A stretch of 64,000 nt of DNA from Hyphomicrobiales bacterium (GTDB lineage: Bacteria > Pseudomonadota > Alphaproteobacteria > Rhizobiales > Rhizobiaceae), in the NCBI GenBank assembly GCA_900469955.1, contig UBYX01000014.1, forward strand, positions 62,001 to 126,000. The letters run 5' to 3'. Positions 8,429 through 18,640 of this stretch are shown here, in pieces (within the stretch, counting starts at the first letter, position 1; each line of letters starts with the position of its first letter). The notes beneath the pieces are model-generated. The model was not told where the DNA came from and ran no database searches. It worked only from the letters and a program-made list of their open reading frames with translations. The position numbers and the translations under genes are program-made.

Positions 8429-8858
8429 TCTGGTCGCGCAGAGGCAGTCGGTGGCCTCAAGAAGAATGTCTTCGATCTGATACCAATCCGCTCAAGCATC
8501 TTGCTTGGCTTCGGCTGTGACGGCCGAAGCCTATCGAACGGCATCGCTTGCACGCCGGAATACTCTCACCCTTTATCGATGCTCGGTTGAATAGGGGGGT
8601 CGCGGCCCCTTCGTTCCAGCCGTCAAGCATGGCGAAACTCGCCGAGCAGGTCGGGCTGGAACAATCAGCGAGACCCATGCCGGCGGCGACCATTGTCATC
8701 GATCAGCAGCCGTGTAAGCTTTGCCGATGTCGGTCCCGACTGGCTGACCCGCACCGAGCCCACCGATGCCACATAGCGTCGGTTCGTAAACTCTGTGCGT
8801 AGGGTGGTTACCCGGTCCGAGTAAGCAGATCGTAAGCAGACTAGAATCGAGAACTCAA
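8429..8858. other. Gene-free stretch, nature unclear
   Basis: About 430 bases with only short open frames on both strands (for example 8548-8802 plus and 8457-8699 minus), none with a recognisable domain. A perfect 9-bp hairpin (8507-8531) lies about 80 bases after the preceding gene. The arginine/cysteine-rich frames could be decayed mobile-element or gene debris, but I cannot identify any. The presumed promoter of the cupin gene lies at its right end. Confidence 0.4.
8507..8531 (+). terminator. Hairpin downstream of the enolase-superfamily gene
   Basis: GGCTTCGGC (8507-8515) pairs with GCCGAAGCC (8523-8531), 9 bp with a 7-base loop. There is no T tract after it, so it is a terminator-like or Rho-assisted 3' end at best. 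Confidence 0.4.
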
Positions 8859-9341
8859 GTGACCCACGATCACGACGATCATCATCAGGAGAAAGACCAT
8901 TGGCGCGAGAATGGCGTCAAGGTCATTCCCGGCAATTCGCTCGACCCCAATACCGCCCAGACACCTGGCATGAACCGCGCCACTGCCATCAGCAAGGCGC
9001 GTGCCGGAGCGGAAAAGATCTGGGCCGGCACGGTCACGATACATGCCAATGCCAAGACAGGCGCCCATCATCACGGTGATCTGGAGAGCATCATCTATGT
9101 GGTCAAGGGCAAGGCCCGGATGCGCTGGGGCGAGCGTCTGGAATATACCGCCGAGGCTGGTCCCGGCGATTTCATCTACGTACCGCCCTTTGTGCCGCAT
9201 CAGGAGATCAATGCCAGCCGCGATGAGACGCTGGAATGCGTCCTCGTCCGATCCGGCCAGGAGCCGGTCGTTGTCAATCTGGATATCGAGCCGGTTGAAA
9301 AGCCGGAAGACGTAGCCTGGATCGACCCGATCCATCGTTGA
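8859..9341 (+). CDS. Cupin-domain protein
   Basis: 160 residues from GTG 8859, the only plausible start in frame. The histidine/aspartate-rich N terminus (HDHDDHHQEKDHW) may bind metal. Cupin motif 1 is GAHHHGDLESIIYVVKG (about 69-85) and motif 2 is GPGDFIYVPPFVPHQEIN (about 102-119), giving the usual His/His/Glu/His metal site. This is a single-domain soluble cupin, perhaps an isomerase, a dioxygenase-like protein or a sensor. Function is unknown. It stands alone, facing the oppositely oriented oxidoreductase. Confidence 0.8.
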   Translation: MTHDHDDHHQEKDHWRENGVKVIPGNSLDPNTAQTPGMNRATAISKARAGAEKIWAGTVTIHANAKTGAHHHGDLESIIYVVKGKARMRWGERLEYTAEAGPGDFIYVPPFVPHQEINASRDETLECVLVRSGQEPVVVNLDIEPVEKPEDVAWIDPIHR

Positions 9342-9475
9342 CTGAACAGGGATGATCAAGTGCGGCGAGGGCAGCCGTCCCGACTTGCTCGAAGCGGCTG
9401 TTGTCCCCCTGAGCGGAGCCGATGAACCTCACGTCCTTCTGTGCGGCTCTATATTCCCGCTTCCGCCAAGGACCA

Positions 9476-10399
9476 TCATGATGCGCTCTTGAGGATGATC
9501 TTGCCGCGGGCTCGTCCGGTGGACTGATGTTCGAACGCCTGAAGTGCGTCCCCGACCGGCAGCAGCCGGTCGGTCAGCACCTCCACACCGCCTGCAACCT
9601 TCTCGACAACGGTTGCGAGGCGGGCTGCATTCGAGCTGTGAAAGACGAAGGCGGCGCCGACGCCACGCGCCTTCGCGAGCGCTTCGTCTGGCGGAGCTAC
9701 GGTCGAGGCAAGAAAGCCGCCGGCGCGTAGCACCTCATACGAGCGTGCTTGTGTCTCTCCGCCGACCGTGTCGAGAACCACGTCAACGTCACGCACCCGG
9801 CTCACGAAGTCTTCGTTGCGGTAGTCGATCACAATATCGGCTCCCAACCGCTCTGCGATGGCGATACCGCGACCCGAGGCGGTGGCGATCACACATGCGC
9901 CAGCTTGCCTGGCGAACTGAATGGCGAAGCTCCCGACGCCGCCGGCGCCTGCATGGATGAGCACCGTCTGCCCCTGGCGAAGATGGGCGACCTCGAACAG
10001 AGCCTGCCAGGCGGTGCCTGCGGCCGTCGGAATGCCGGCAGCCTGATCCAAGGTAATTGCCTCAGGCAGGCGCACGAGTTGGTCGGCCGGCACAAGCGCA
10101 AACTCCGCCAGCGCGCCGCCGCTTGTGGGGGCCGTTCGCGCCACGATGCGATCGCCGATGCTCCAGTCTGTCACCTGGCCCCCCAGCACCTCGACGGTGC
10201 CGCTCAGATCGGTCCCGAGCGTGTAGGGGAATGTGAGCGGGAAGAACGATTGCATGTTGCCGCGCTGAAGTTTCACATCCAGCGGATTCAGGCTGGCCGC
10301 AGCAACGCGCACCAGCACCTCGCCCAACCCAGGCTGGGGCATTGCGACATTTTCAGTGACGGGATGGGCTTCATGGACGTGGATGCGAAACGCCTTCAT
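9476..10399 (-). CDS. Zinc-independent quinone oxidoreductase-like MDR protein
   Basis: 307 residues, medium-chain NADPH-dependent reductase without zinc ligands. The N-terminal GroES-like fold has SLNPLDVKLQRG and LGTDLSGTVE. The nucleotide loop is HAGAGGVGSFAIQFARQAGA (about 149-168) and the C terminus is GRARGKIIL, typical of the quinone reductase (QOR)/zeta-crystallin branch. It starts by a 4-base ATGA overlap with the preceding SnoaL-like gene, so the pair is translationally coupled. A LysR regulator is divergent from the pair and probably controls it. It likely reduces quinones or enones, or acts in detoxification. Confidence 0.85.
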   Translation of the reverse strand: MKAFRIHVHEAHPVTENVAMPQPGLGEVLVRVAAASLNPLDVKLQRGNMQSFFPLTFPYTLGTDLSGTVEVLGGQVTDWSIGDRIVARTAPTSGGALAEFALVPADQLVRLPEAITLDQAAGIPTAAGTAWQALFEVAHLRQGQTVLIHAGAGGVGSFAIQFARQAGACVIATASGRGIAIAERLGADIVIDYRNEDFVSRVRDVDVVLDTVGGETQARSYEVLRAGGFLASTVAPPDEALAKARGVGAAFVFHSSNAARLATVVEKVAGGVEVLTDRLLPVGDALQAFEHQSTGRARGKIILKSAS

Positions 10400-10854
10400 C
10401 GCGCCTGCTCCCCAGCGCCCATGGCCCCGACCTGATGCAGCCAGCCGAACCAGTCCTCCATGTGCCAGGTATGGGTGATAAGCCCCTCCCGCACATGATG
10501 GAAATCATGGATAGGAAGCATGAAGCGAGCGCCGGTCGGGGCGATGCCGAACCATTCGCCTTTGTGGGTGCCGGTGATCTCGCCCCTTACACCGGCGCGA
10601 CCCGGCGCACCGATCACCTCATGGACCGTAACGCGGGCATCGGGAAATGCGGCGCTGAAGGCGCGGATCAGCGGCTTCATGCCCTCACGGCCGGTTGCTT
10701 GTCCGGGCGCGAGCGGAATGTCCTGCCAGTCTTCTGTCAGCGCCTCATCAAGGAGGTCGGGATCATGGTCGGAAAAGGCGCGATAAAGGGTGTCGATTGC
10801 GGCGCGATCGCTGTCGGCGAGACCACCGGAGGCGGTGGGATTTTCATGTGACAT
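10396..10854 (-). CDS. SnoaL-like (NTF2-fold) polyketide-cyclase/ester-cyclase family protein
   Basis: 152 residues from ATG at 10854, with AGGAG 8 bases upstream. The longer frame reaching 11052 would cross the LysR promoter and is rejected. It has the NTF2-like pattern: an N-terminal helix (IDTLYRAFSDHDPDLLDEAL), then DWQDIPLAPGQATGREG, GEITGTHKGEWFGIAPTG and HTWHMEDWFGWLHQVG. These proteins bind small hydrophobic ligands and some are enzymes; the substrate is unknown. It is first in a two-gene unit with the oxidoreductase, divergent from the LysR gene. Confidence 0.8.
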   Translation of the reverse strand: MSHENPTASGGLADSDRAAIDTLYRAFSDHDPDLLDEALTEDWQDIPLAPGQATGREGMKPLIRAFSAAFPDARVTVHEVIGAPGRAGVRGEITGTHKGEWFGIAPTGARFMLPIHDFHHVREGLITHTWHMEDWFGWLHQVGAMGAGEQAR

Positions 10855-10942
10855 TGAATGTCTCCTGGTTGAACCAAACCAACGATAGACACCCAGACGG
10901 CATCCTTGAAATCGATACATGATATATGGCAACATCCACGCT

Positions 10943-11869
10943 ATGGATCTGCACGGGATAGACCTGAACTTGCTTGTCGCCTTTGACGCGCTCATTGCGG
11001 AACGAAGTGTCACGCGGGCTGGCAAGCGAATAGGCCGCACACAACCGGCCATGAGCGCTGCCCTCGCACGACTGCGCGCCCTGTTTGGCGACGAGCTGTT
11101 CGTGCGTGGCCCGTCCGGGCTGCAACCAACTCAGCGAGCGAGTGATTTGGCCGAGCCACTCGGCCGGGCACTGGCCGAGATCAGTCAAACGCTCGATTTC
11201 ACCCAACGCTTCGACCCTGCGATTTCCTCGCAAGAGTTCACGCTGGCCCTGTCCGATCATCCGGCTCTTATGCTGCTTCCACGCCTGACCGAAATTTTGC
11301 GAGACCAGGCGCCCAATATCACCCTGCGCATCAAGGCGTTCACCCATCGCGACGATGCAGTGTCCATTCTCGATGCCGGAGAGGCTGATTTGACCATAGG
11401 AGTGCCGCCACGGCAGTCTGTGGGGGGCCGCATCTTGAGCGAAGCGCTGTTCGAAGAGCGCTTTGTCTGCATCATGCGCCGTGGTCATCCCGCGGCTTCG
11501 CATCCCCTCGATCTGCAGAACTTTCTCGGCCTGTCGCACCTTCTCGTGTCTCCGGAAGGCGAGAGGTTCGGCCAGGTCGATGCAGCACTCGCGGCCCTTG
11601 GGCAGCGCAGACGTATAGCGCTGTCGCTACCACAAATGTATGCTGCCCCTGCCCTCGTGGCCCGTTCCGATCTGATCGCCACGTTGATGGAAGGCGTGGT
11701 CAAGGCTTCTGCCTGCGGCGACGAACTGGTCGCGCTGCCGCCACCAATCGCCTTGGCTCCGGTATCGTTTGTCATGTCCTGGCATCGCAGGAACGACGCC
11801 CATCCGGTCCAGAGGTGGCTTCGCGAGACCCTCTCGGCTCTCCAAGGGCTGCATCCGGGTAAACGATGA
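10943..11869 (+). CDS. LysR-family transcriptional regulator
   Basis: 308 residues from ATG 10943. The N-terminal winged helix-turn-helix carries DLNLLVAFDALIAERSVTRAGKRIGRTQPAMSAALARLR (about 6-44, read in pieces). The C-terminal half is the periplasmic-binding-like effector domain typical of NodD/SyrM/LeuO-like members. It is transcribed away from the SnoaL/oxidoreductase pair across an 88-base gap, the classic LysR arrangement, so it probably controls that pair and itself. I could not pin a definite T-N11-A box. An earlier in-frame ATG at 10919 is less likely. Confidence 0.9.
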   Translation: MDLHGIDLNLLVAFDALIAERSVTRAGKRIGRTQPAMSAALARLRALFGDELFVRGPSGLQPTQRASDLAEPLGRALAEISQTLDFTQRFDPAISSQEFTLALSDHPALMLLPRLTEILRDQAPNITLRIKAFTHRDDAVSILDAGEADLTIGVPPRQSVGGRILSEALFEERFVCIMRRGHPAASHPLDLQNFLGLSHLLVSPEGERFGQVDAALAALGQRRRIALSLPQMYAAPALVARSDLIATLMEGVVKASACGDELVALPPPIALAPVSFVMSWHRRNDAHPVQRWLRETLSALQGLHPGKR

Positions 11870-11951
11870 TCGGGAGAAACGACCTGACGTGCGCGCGCCG
11901 CCTGGAGGAGCTTGCCGGCGGGCGCTGCGATCTCGCCAGGTCCCATCGGCG

Positions 11952-14900
11952 TTAGTGCATAGCCTCCCTCGGATGGGTCGTTCTACCTGCAATGCGGCCC
12001 TTGAGATTTTCACGGATATTCTGGATCAGCACGTAGAGGACAGGGATCACAACCAAGCCAAGAAGAGTTCCCACCAGCAGCCCCCCGAACACAGTCATGC
12101 CGATAGACTGCCGGCTTGCGGCACCGGCGCCCGTCGCGACAACCAGCGGGACGACCCCGAGGATGGAGGCAATCGCGGTCATCAGAACCGGGCGGAAGCG
12201 TTGCGCCGTCCCTGCCCTGGCCGCTTCGTCGATGGTCATGCCCTCGTCGCGCCTTTCCTTCGCGAATTCCACGATCAGAATGGCATTTTTCGCGGCAAGT
12301 CCAATGAGAAGAACCAGTCCGATCTGGGCGTAGATGTTGAGCTCGATACCCGACAACAACAGAGCTGCAAGCGCACCGAGAACGGCGACCGAGACCGACA
12401 ACATCACGGCAACGGGAACGCTCCAACTCTCGTACTGCCCCACCAGAAAAAGATATGTAAAGACAATTCCCACCAAGAGGACGATTACCGTCTGGCTCCC
12501 GGACTGCTTTTCCTGGAGTGCGAGCCCGGTCCACTCGAAGCCGAAACCGTCCGGCAGGGTCCGCTCGGCCAGCGCCTCCATTTCGGCAAGAGCTTCCCCC
12601 GTGCTCACGCCCGTCGCAGGCTGTCCGTTTACGGATGCAGCTGGGAACAGATTGTAGCGGCTGATGGACCCCGGACCATAGGAGGTCTCTATAGACAGCA
12701 GGGATTGGAGAGGGACGGCCGCGCCACTCTGGCTGCGAACCCTCAACCTTTGAATGTCCTCGATCCTGCTGCGGAACTGCGGCTCGTCCTGGATGCGTAC
12801 CTGATAGACCCGCGAAAACATGTTGAAGTCGTCCACATACGCCGATCCGAGATGGGCCTGCAGGGCACCGAAGATGGCTGCTGGAGGCACCCCGAAGAGC
12901 TCTGCCCGTGCCCTGTCGATATCGAGGAACACTTGCGGGACGCCCGCCGAAAAAGTGCTGAAGACGCCAGAAAGAACAGCTGATTGGTTCGCGTTGACGA
13001 TCAGCCCCCGCATCACCGCCGCGAGCTCCTGCGGGGTCTGTCCTGCGCGGGCCTGCAGGCGCATGTCGAAGCCCCCGGTAACGCCTAGTCCGGGTATGGC
13101 GGGCGGATTGAACGGGACGACAGACGCGCCGGGAATGGCCGCGAACTGGGAACGCAGGCGGCCCATCAGGCTCTCGACGCTTTCGCCCGCCCCCCGTTCG
13201 CTCCAGTTTTTCAAAGCCGCGATCACCATTCCCGTATTCGATCCGCCGCCGCCGACCATGCTGCTACCGGCGATGCCGATGGAATTCTCGACGCCCGGCG
13301 TGTTCCGCAATATGTCCGTCACACGAGCGAGCGTCTGCTCGGTCCGCTCCAGCGAGGCAGCGTCCGGCAGCTGGACATTCATGAAGAGATACCCCTGGTC
13401 TTCGGCCGGGACGAACCCTGTTGGAAGCATCCGGAATGCCCCGTAGATGCCGCCTAGAAAGACCAGGAACACAACAGTCGACAGGACGAGGCGATGCGAG
13501 AACATTGCCAGCGCGCGGAGATAGAAAGCGCGCGAGGTGTCGAGACCTCGATTGAAGATGCCGAAGACGCCGGACCGGTGTGCCGCGGGCGCGCGCAACA
13601 ACAGAGCGCATAATGCCGGGCTCAGGGTCAGCGCGTTCACCGTGGAGAAGGTGATCGTCACCAGGATTGTGACGGCGAACTGACTGTAAAGCTGCCCGGT
13701 TATACCGCCCAGGAAGGCGACTGGAACGAAGAGCGCTGCCAGCACCAGCGTGGTTGCGATGATTGGACCGGTCACCTGGTCCATCGTACGGGCCGTCGCT
13801 TCGTTGACGTCGACGCCCTCCTCGGCCATCACCCGCTGCACGTTCTCCACCACGATGATCGCGTCGTCAACGACGAGGCTGATCGCCAGGACCACCGCAA
13901 ACAGCGTGATTGTATTTGCCGAATAGCCGAGCACATAGAGAACGGCAAAACCGCCGATCAGCGAAACGGGGATGGTCAACATCGGGATGAGCGTCGAGCG
14001 CCAGTCCTGCAGGAAAAGGTATGTGACAGCGACGACAAGAGCGAAGGTGATAACGAGGGTCAACACAATCTCGCTGATGGTCTCGTTGACGAACATCGTC
14101 GTGTCGAACACCACTGTGTAGGCGAGGTCATTTGGAAACTGCCTCGATAAGCGTTCGAGCTCTCCTCTCACGTCCTGGGAGACAGCAAGAGCATTGGCAT
14201 CGGAAGACTGGTAAACCACAACAGTCGCGCTCGGCCGGCCATTGAGCATCGAGGTCGTGTCATAGGACTGAGCCCCGAGTTCGACCCGCGCCACGTCCCT
14301 CAACCGGACGACGCCGCCGTCTGTGTTGGTTCTCACGACGACGTTGCCGAATTCCACCTCGTTGCGCAGGCGGCCTTGGGCCATGACCGTGAGTTGGAGC
14401 TGTTGACCGGCGACCGTGGGAGACGAGCCTAGCTGACCAGCGGACGCCTGCGCATTCTGCGCCTGGATGGCGGCGGTTAGGTCAGCGGCGGTGATTCCGA
14501 GGGCCTGCATGCGGTCCGGGTTCATCCAGACCCGCATGCTGTAGGAGGGTCCAAAGACGCCCGCCTCGCCGACGCCGGCCACACGGGCCACCGCGTCGCG
14601 GATATTGATTGTGGCGTAGTTGCTGATGAATAGCTCGTCGTGCGTGCCCTTGGGTGAGTAGAGCGCTATCCCCATCAGCATGCTGGACGAGCGGCTGCGC
14701 ACGGAGACGCCGGCTTGCGTGACGGCGGGCGGAAGACGGGCGGTCGCAAGCGCCACCCGGTTCTGGACATTCACCTGAGCGATGGCAGGATCTGTTCCGA
14801 CCGCAAAGGTGACTGTCAGGGAATAGGTGCCGTTGTTCGTGCTGGAGGAGGACATGTAGAGCATGTCCTCCACTCCGTTTACCTGATCCTCAATGACCGC

Positions 14901-15092
14901 TCCGACGCTGTCCGTCATCACCTCGGCATTGGCGCCAGGATAGCTCGCGGCCACCTGTACTTCGGGCGGCGTAATCTGGGGAAACTGCGCCACGGGAATC
15001 TGTGTCAGAGCGATCGCACCGGCCAGAGTCATGACGACCGCGATGACCATTGCCAATCGGGGGCGACCTATAAAAGGCCTCGAAAGGTTCAT
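11952..15092 (-). CDS. RND multidrug efflux permease, AcrB/HAE1 family
   Basis: 1046 residues, full length for a hydrophobe/amphiphile efflux pump. It opens with the canonical [20 protein letters not shown] first helix and [13 protein letters not shown]. The proton-relay pair Asp-Asp is present in [15 protein letters not shown] (TM4), and the lysine in [17 protein letters not shown] (TM10). A large periplasmic porter domain follows each of TM1 and TM7. It overlaps the upstream adaptor gene by 4 bases (ATGA). No outer-membrane TolC-type gene is nearby, so it would use one encoded elsewhere. Confidence 0.93.
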   Translation of the reverse strand: MNLSRPFIGRPRLAMVIAVVMTLAGAIALTQIPVAQFPQITPPEVQVAASYPGANAEVMTDSVGAVIEDQVNGVEDMLYMSSSSTNNGTYSLTVTFAVGTDPAIAQVNVQNRVALATARLPPAVTQAGVSVRSRSSSMLMGIALYSPKGTHDELFISNYATINIRDAVARVAGVGEAGVFGPSYSMRVWMNPDRMQALGITAADLTAAIQAQNAQASAGQLGSSPTVAGQQLQLTVMAQGRLRNEVEFGNVVVRTNTDGGVVRLRDVARVELGAQSYDTTSMLNGRPSATVVVYQSSDANALAVSQDVRGELERLSRQFPNDLAYTVVFDTTMFVNETISEIVLTLVITFALVVAVTYLFLQDWRSTLIPMLTIPVSLIGGFAVLYVLGYSANTITLFAVVLAISLVVDDAIIVVENVQRVMAEEGVDVNEATARTMDQVTGPIIATTLVLAALFVPVAFLGGITGQLYSQFAVTILVTITFSTVNALTLSPALCALLLRAPAAHRSGVFGIFNRGLDTSRAFYLRALAMFSHRLVLSTVVFLVFLGGIYGAFRMLPTGFVPAEDQGYLFMNVQLPDAASLERTEQTLARVTDILRNTPGVENSIGIAGSSMVGGGGSNTGMVIAALKNWSERGAGESVESLMGRLRSQFAAIPGASVVPFNPPAIPGLGVTGGFDMRLQARAGQTPQELAAVMRGLIVNANQSAVLSGVFSTFSAGVPQVFLDIDRARAELFGVPPAAIFGALQAHLGSAYVDDFNMFSRVYQVRIQDEPQFRSRIEDIQRLRVRSQSGAAVPLQSLLSIETSYGPGSISRYNLFPAASVNGQPATGVSTGEALAEMEALAERTLPDGFGFEWTGLALQEKQSGSQTVIVLLVGIVFTYLFLVGQYESWSVPVAVMLSVSVAVLGALAALLLSGIELNIYAQIGLVLLIGLAAKNAILIVEFAKERRDEGMTIDEAARAGTAQRFRPVLMTAIASILGVVPLVVATGAGAASRQSIGMTVFGGLLVGTLLGLVVIPVLYVLIQNIRENLKGRIAGRTTHPREAMH

Positions 15093-16261
15093 GGCCGTGA
15101 TCCCGAGACTGGCGCGGAACTATTCCCTGCCTGCGAAGGCAGCGGGCTGGGTTCTTGCCTTGCTTCAACCTCGACCCCGGGGGAGATATTCTGCAGCCCC
15201 TCGACGATGACCTTTTCCTCGCCATCCAGCCCCCCGACCACGATCCAGTTGGACCCGCTCTGGCCGGAGACTTCGACCCGACGCAGTTCGACCTTACTGT
15301 CGCCGCCGACAAGAAGGACATAGCGACCGTCCCGGTCCTGCTGAACTGCGGCCACGGGTACGACCGGGCGCGGTCGTGGATCAGCTTGACGCACGATAAT
15401 CGTCACGAACTGACCAGGAACCAACAGCCCTTCTGGATTGGCGAAGAGGGCCCTGATAGGGAGCGTCCCGGTTTGAATGTCGATTTCGTTTTCGAAGAAC
15501 TCGATCTGCCCGCGTTCCGGATATTCCGCACCGTTGGAAAGGCGCATGCTTATCGCGAAGCCGCTCGCAAGCTGTTCCTTGCTCGCCCCCCCTGCTGCGG
15601 AGCGAAGATCGAGGATAGAACGGTCAGTGACGGAAAATACGGCTCGCACCGGATCCGTCTGAACCACCGTTGCCAGAGCACCGGAAGAAGGTCCGACAAG
15701 ACTGCCGACGGTGAAGGCAGAAAGGCCGATCCGCCCATCGATTGGCGAAGAGATCCGAGTATAGCCGAGATTGAGTTCGGCCCTGCTGACGCCGGCCTCT
15801 GCGGATAGGAAGTTTGCCTGGGCTGTCTCACGTGCGGTTTCACTCTCTTCGAGGACGGCCTGCGACACCGTCTGGCGGTTGAGGGAGCGGTTGCGTTGCA
15901 GGCGCCGGTCAGCTTCGGTCCGTGACGCCTGCGCGCTCAGCAGAGTGGCCTGCGCCTCCTTCAGCGCGATCTCGTAAGCGGTAGACTCGATGGTGAAAAG
16001 CTCCTGATCCTTCCGGACCACCTCCCCCTCGGAAAACATGCGGCTTGCCAGGAAGCCGTCGATGCGGGAGCGTATGGCGACGGAATTGACTGCCTCCACC
16101 CGCCCCACGAATTCGTAGCGCGGCGACACGTCTTCGATCGCAACACCGGCGGTGGCAACCACCGGCTTCACCTGAGCAACGGCCACATGCGGTGCGAGGA
16201 GGAAGGCAAGCAAGACGACACTCTGTGCCGACATGTGTCTTCGGGCTGCTGATCGTCTCAT
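15089..16261 (-). CDS. RND efflux periplasmic adaptor, AcrA/HlyD family
   Basis: 390 residues with an N-terminal signal sequence (hydrophobic run about 11-29 ending AVAQ). The order is beta-barrel/lipoyl/coiled-coil: [23 protein letters not shown] starts the barrel-lipoyl half, an alpha-hairpin runs about 95-150, and [24 protein letters not shown] is the second lipoyl half-motif. It is first of the adaptor-pump pair, with ATGA overlap into the pump gene, and lies 40 bases after the WxxGxW-repeat gene. Confidence 0.92.
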   Translation of the reverse strand: MRRSAARRHMSAQSVVLLAFLLAPHVAVAQVKPVVATAGVAIEDVSPRYEFVGRVEAVNSVAIRSRIDGFLASRMFSEGEVVRKDQELFTIESTAYEIALKEAQATLLSAQASRTEADRRLQRNRSLNRQTVSQAVLEESETARETAQANFLSAEAGVSRAELNLGYTRISSPIDGRIGLSAFTVGSLVGPSSGALATVVQTDPVRAVFSVTDRSILDLRSAAGGASKEQLASGFAISMRLSNGAEYPERGQIEFFENEIDIQTGTLPIRALFANPEGLLVPGQFVTIIVRQADPRPRPVVPVAAVQQDRDGRYVLLVGGDSKVELRRVEVSGQSGSNWIVVGGLDGEEKVIVEGLQNISPGVEVEARQEPSPLPSQAGNSSAPVSGSRP

Positions 16262-16301
16262 GAACGGCGTCTCCGCTGCACGATCTTAACGTTGAATGAA
16301 G

Positions 16302-16571
16302 TCACCGGCGCCGGAGCCACCGGCCCGGTATCCAAACCCAGCGTCCCTGCCTTGCGCTCCAGACCCACCGCCCCTTTATCCAGCGGTAGCCTGGCCTGGG
16401 AGAGGGGACATGCTCAAATCGTGGCCGCGGCGGCGGCGGTCGACGCCGGACCGGAAACCGAAGAGTTCCGGAATCCTGCTGAGCCCGAGCGTCCGCTATC
16501 TGGGTGATATTGGTGATTGTCGCCACGGCGGCAGTCAGCAGTCCGAACAGAAAAGAACGCCTTGTTCGCAT
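16302..16571 (-). CDS. Small Tat-exported WxxGxW-repeat protein
   Basis: 89 residues, start set by AAGGAG 8 bases before the ATG at 16571. The N terminus MRTRRSFLFGLL carries a twin-arginine motif (RRSFLFG) and a hydrophobic core, ending ADARAQ, so export by Tat is likely. After a proline/arginine linker come tryptophan/glycine repeats, RWIKGRW and RWVWIPGRW, as in small envelope proteins of the BcpO-related WxxGxW class. The mature part is very basic. It lies 40 bases upstream of the efflux adaptor on the same strand and may be co-transcribed. Role unknown, probably envelope-associated. Confidence 0.7.
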   Translation of the reverse strand: MRTRRSFLFGLLTAAVATITNITQIADARAQQDSGTLRFPVRRRPPPPRPRFEHVPSPRPGYRWIKGRWVWSARQGRWVWIPGRWLRRR

Positions 16572-16773
16572 TTCAGCTCTCCTTGATTCAGGATGAACTT
16601 GATATCGAAGAATGCATAGGCGGCGCGGATGCGTCTTTCCGCAGGCAAATGATGCTCGCGTGCCGGTTGAGTATCCGCTTATTACCTGAATATTCAAGTC
16701 GGAAGTTGTGCATCAATCACAATAATGAATTCGGCCTTACCCGCCCCAAAATGTGTCCCAGGTTCGCGCATAA

Positions 16774-17253
16774 TTACCGCGACTGACCATGATCCGACGC
16801 CGTGGCGACCAGCTTCATCGCAGCCGCAAGGAACAGGATCGAGGCAGGGAGAACCAGTCCGTTCCATTCCAGCATGCCCCCCGTTTCGGCCACGAGCGTG
16901 GCAAAATGAACGACGAGATAGAGGATGATGAGCTGAAAGAAGAGGATCTTAAGTTCCCCGACCGTATCGAGTATGATCCACGACGGAACACGTTTTCTGT
17001 CTTCTTGCGACAGGTCGAGGACGAAGCCGAAGGTAATCGCATAGGCGAAGATCAGGAGAACTATCCCGAACAGAAACTTGTCGGTGGATCCGAGGACGGC
17101 CGCGATCACCGAAATGTCCTGTCCGGACCGGAGATAGGTGATCGCATCAATGAGGCCCAAGAGACCTTCCCATAACATAAGGAAGGCCCCGATCAGCACA
17201 CCTAGAGACGCTAGGATCATGATGTAACGCAGGCTGAGGAAAAACGAGATCAT
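16774..17253 (-). CDS. YqhA-family (UPF0114) inner-membrane protein
   Basis: 159 residues from ATG at 17253, chosen because GAAGGA sits 8 bases upstream; a frame extension to 17307 adds a basic tail. Four hydrophobic segments are seen (about 1-28, 53-78, 98-122, 130-152). SLRYIMILASLGVLIGAFLMLW near the start and FVLDLSQED followed by VGELKILFFQLIILYLVVHFA are typical of YqhA proteins. The function of the family is not established. It is transcribed away from the AI-2E-type permease. Confidence 0.85.
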   Translation of the reverse strand: MISFFLSLRYIMILASLGVLIGAFLMLWEGLLGLIDAITYLRSGQDISVIAAVLGSTDKFLFGIVLLIFAYAITFGFVLDLSQEDRKRVPSWIILDTVGELKILFFQLIILYLVVHFATLVAETGGMLEWNGLVLPASILFLAAAMKLVATASDHGQSR

Positions 17254-17595
17254 GGGAGAAATCCTTCGCATACTACCCGTGCGTGCGCGTGATCGTCCAG
17301 CCAACATAGACGTCAGTCAAGCTTATCTGAATTCCACGTCTCTCGCATGTTCCAGAACGAAGCAACGCTCGCCAGAGCTACCACCTCCTTTACCTATAGC
17401 TGTCTCGAACTAAGTTTCAGATTGCCGCTAAGCTCAACCAGGCATAGCGTTGATCACTCCGCAACCGCGGAAGCAACTGCATGGCGTTTGAAAGTCCGCT
17501 CAATTAGCCCCTTTTCGTCAGGAGGCAATCGTGACCGGCAGTGTCCAGAAGCTTTCGCTGGCGTCGCTCCGCCGACACTTAGGTGGAGGCAGGAT
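17254..17595. other. Divergent intergenic region between YqhA and AI-2E-family genes
   Basis: Although an open frame on the plus strand runs from 17347 into the permease gene, its first 80 codons have no hydrophobic or family character. The segment is better read as the divergent promoter region. I see no strong palindrome in it. Confidence 0.45.
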
Positions 17596-18639
17596 TTGAT
17601 CCAGATAACCCCGTCCCGGCCGAGCCTCGTATTGCTGGCAACCTTGGCCGCGCTTTGGACCGCCAAGGCAGCTGCGCCGTTTCTGGCGCCTTTGACTTTG
17701 GCTATGTTCATTCTTGCCTTCGCCTGGCCGGTCCAGTCGTTCCTCCAAGAGCGGGTGCCGAAGATAATCGCCCTCATGCTCACCCTAGCTTTGGTTCTGG
17801 GGGTGATGCTGGTACTCGGCCTGCTGGCACTATGGGCCTTTGGAGCCGTGTGGCAGGCCATCAGCAGCAACGCGGCGCGCTATCAGCTCCTGTACCAATC
17901 CGCGGCGGACTGGCTGGAAGGGCACGGTATCGTCATGGCCGGCATCTGGGCGGACAATATCAACGTCAACTGGCTTCTTCGGATGACCCAGCAGATCGTG
18001 TCCCGGATGAGCCAGACGATGAGCTTCTGGATCGTGGCAATCGCATATCTCGTCACGGGGCTCGTTGAGGTGGAACGCGTGAAGCACAACGTGCGGGGCC
18101 TGTCCGATCCCGCCATCTCCGATATCATCATTGGAGGCTTCCGGGAGACCGCCAGAAAGCTCCGTCGCTACATGTGGGTCCGCACGGTGATCAGCATGTT
18201 TACGGGGGTTGCAATCGGGGTCTTCGCCCTCGCGACACAGATACCGTTTGCGGTGGAGTGGGGCGTGATCGGTTTCGCGCTCAACTTCATCCCGTTCATC
18301 GGGCCGCTGATTGCCACCACCTTGCCATCGCTCTTCGTCCTCGCGCATTTGGGAGATCCTGGTTTCGCCCTGCTGGTCTTCGCGTGTTTGAGCATCGTCC
18401 AGTCTCTCAGCGGCAACTATATCGAGCCTCGTGTTTCCGGAGACGCCCTGCAACTTTCGCCGTTTGTGATCCTTGTCGCCATCTTCCTCTGGACTTTCAT
18501 CTGGGGGATATATGGCACGTTCATCGGCGTTCCGATTGCGATCGCGGTGGCGGCCTTTACGAGCCGCGCCCCTGCAATGAGATGGCTGTCGCAGTTGATG
18601 GGCGCCGGGCAAGCCTTGGAAAAAGGGCCGGGAGCTTGA
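17596..18639 (+). CDS. AI-2E family transporter (PerM-type permease)
   Basis: 347 residues if started at TTG 17596, which has GGAGG (17585-17589) at 6-base spacing and gives the family's usual length. Hydrophobic helices are at about 8-60 (two or three), 75-100, 140-160, 205-235 and 240-330. The region EWGVIGFALNFIPFIGPLIATTLPSLFVL and the C-terminal FIWGIYGTFIGVPIAIAVAAF are characteristic. Members export small molecules or work as Na+/H+ antiporters; AI-2 transport itself is shown for few. It ends 1 base before the Abhydrolase_9 gene, so the two are coupled. Confidence 0.85.
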   Translation: MIQITPSRPSLVLLATLAALWTAKAAAPFLAPLTLAMFILAFAWPVQSFLQERVPKIIALMLTLALVLGVMLVLGLLALWAFGAVWQAISSNAARYQLLYQSAADWLEGHGIVMAGIWADNINVNWLLRMTQQIVSRMSQTMSFWIVAIAYLVTGLVEVERVKHNVRGLSDPAISDIIIGGFRETARKLRRYMWVRTVISMFTGVAIGVFALATQIPFAVEWGVIGFALNFIPFIGPLIATTLPSLFVLAHLGDPGFALLVFACLSIVQSLSGNYIEPRVSGDALQLSPFVILVAIFLWTFIWGIYGTFIGVPIAIAVAAFTSRAPAMRWLSQLMGAGQALEKGPGA

Positions 18640-18640
18640 G

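Noticed and set aside
8457..8802. Overlapping small frames possibly from a mobile element
   Set aside because: No transposase motif, no terminal inverted repeats or target duplications recognised.
17347..17595. N-terminal 83 codons of the AI-2E family frame
   Set aside because: No hydrophobic or family character; TTG 17596 has GGAGG at proper spacing and gives the usual length.
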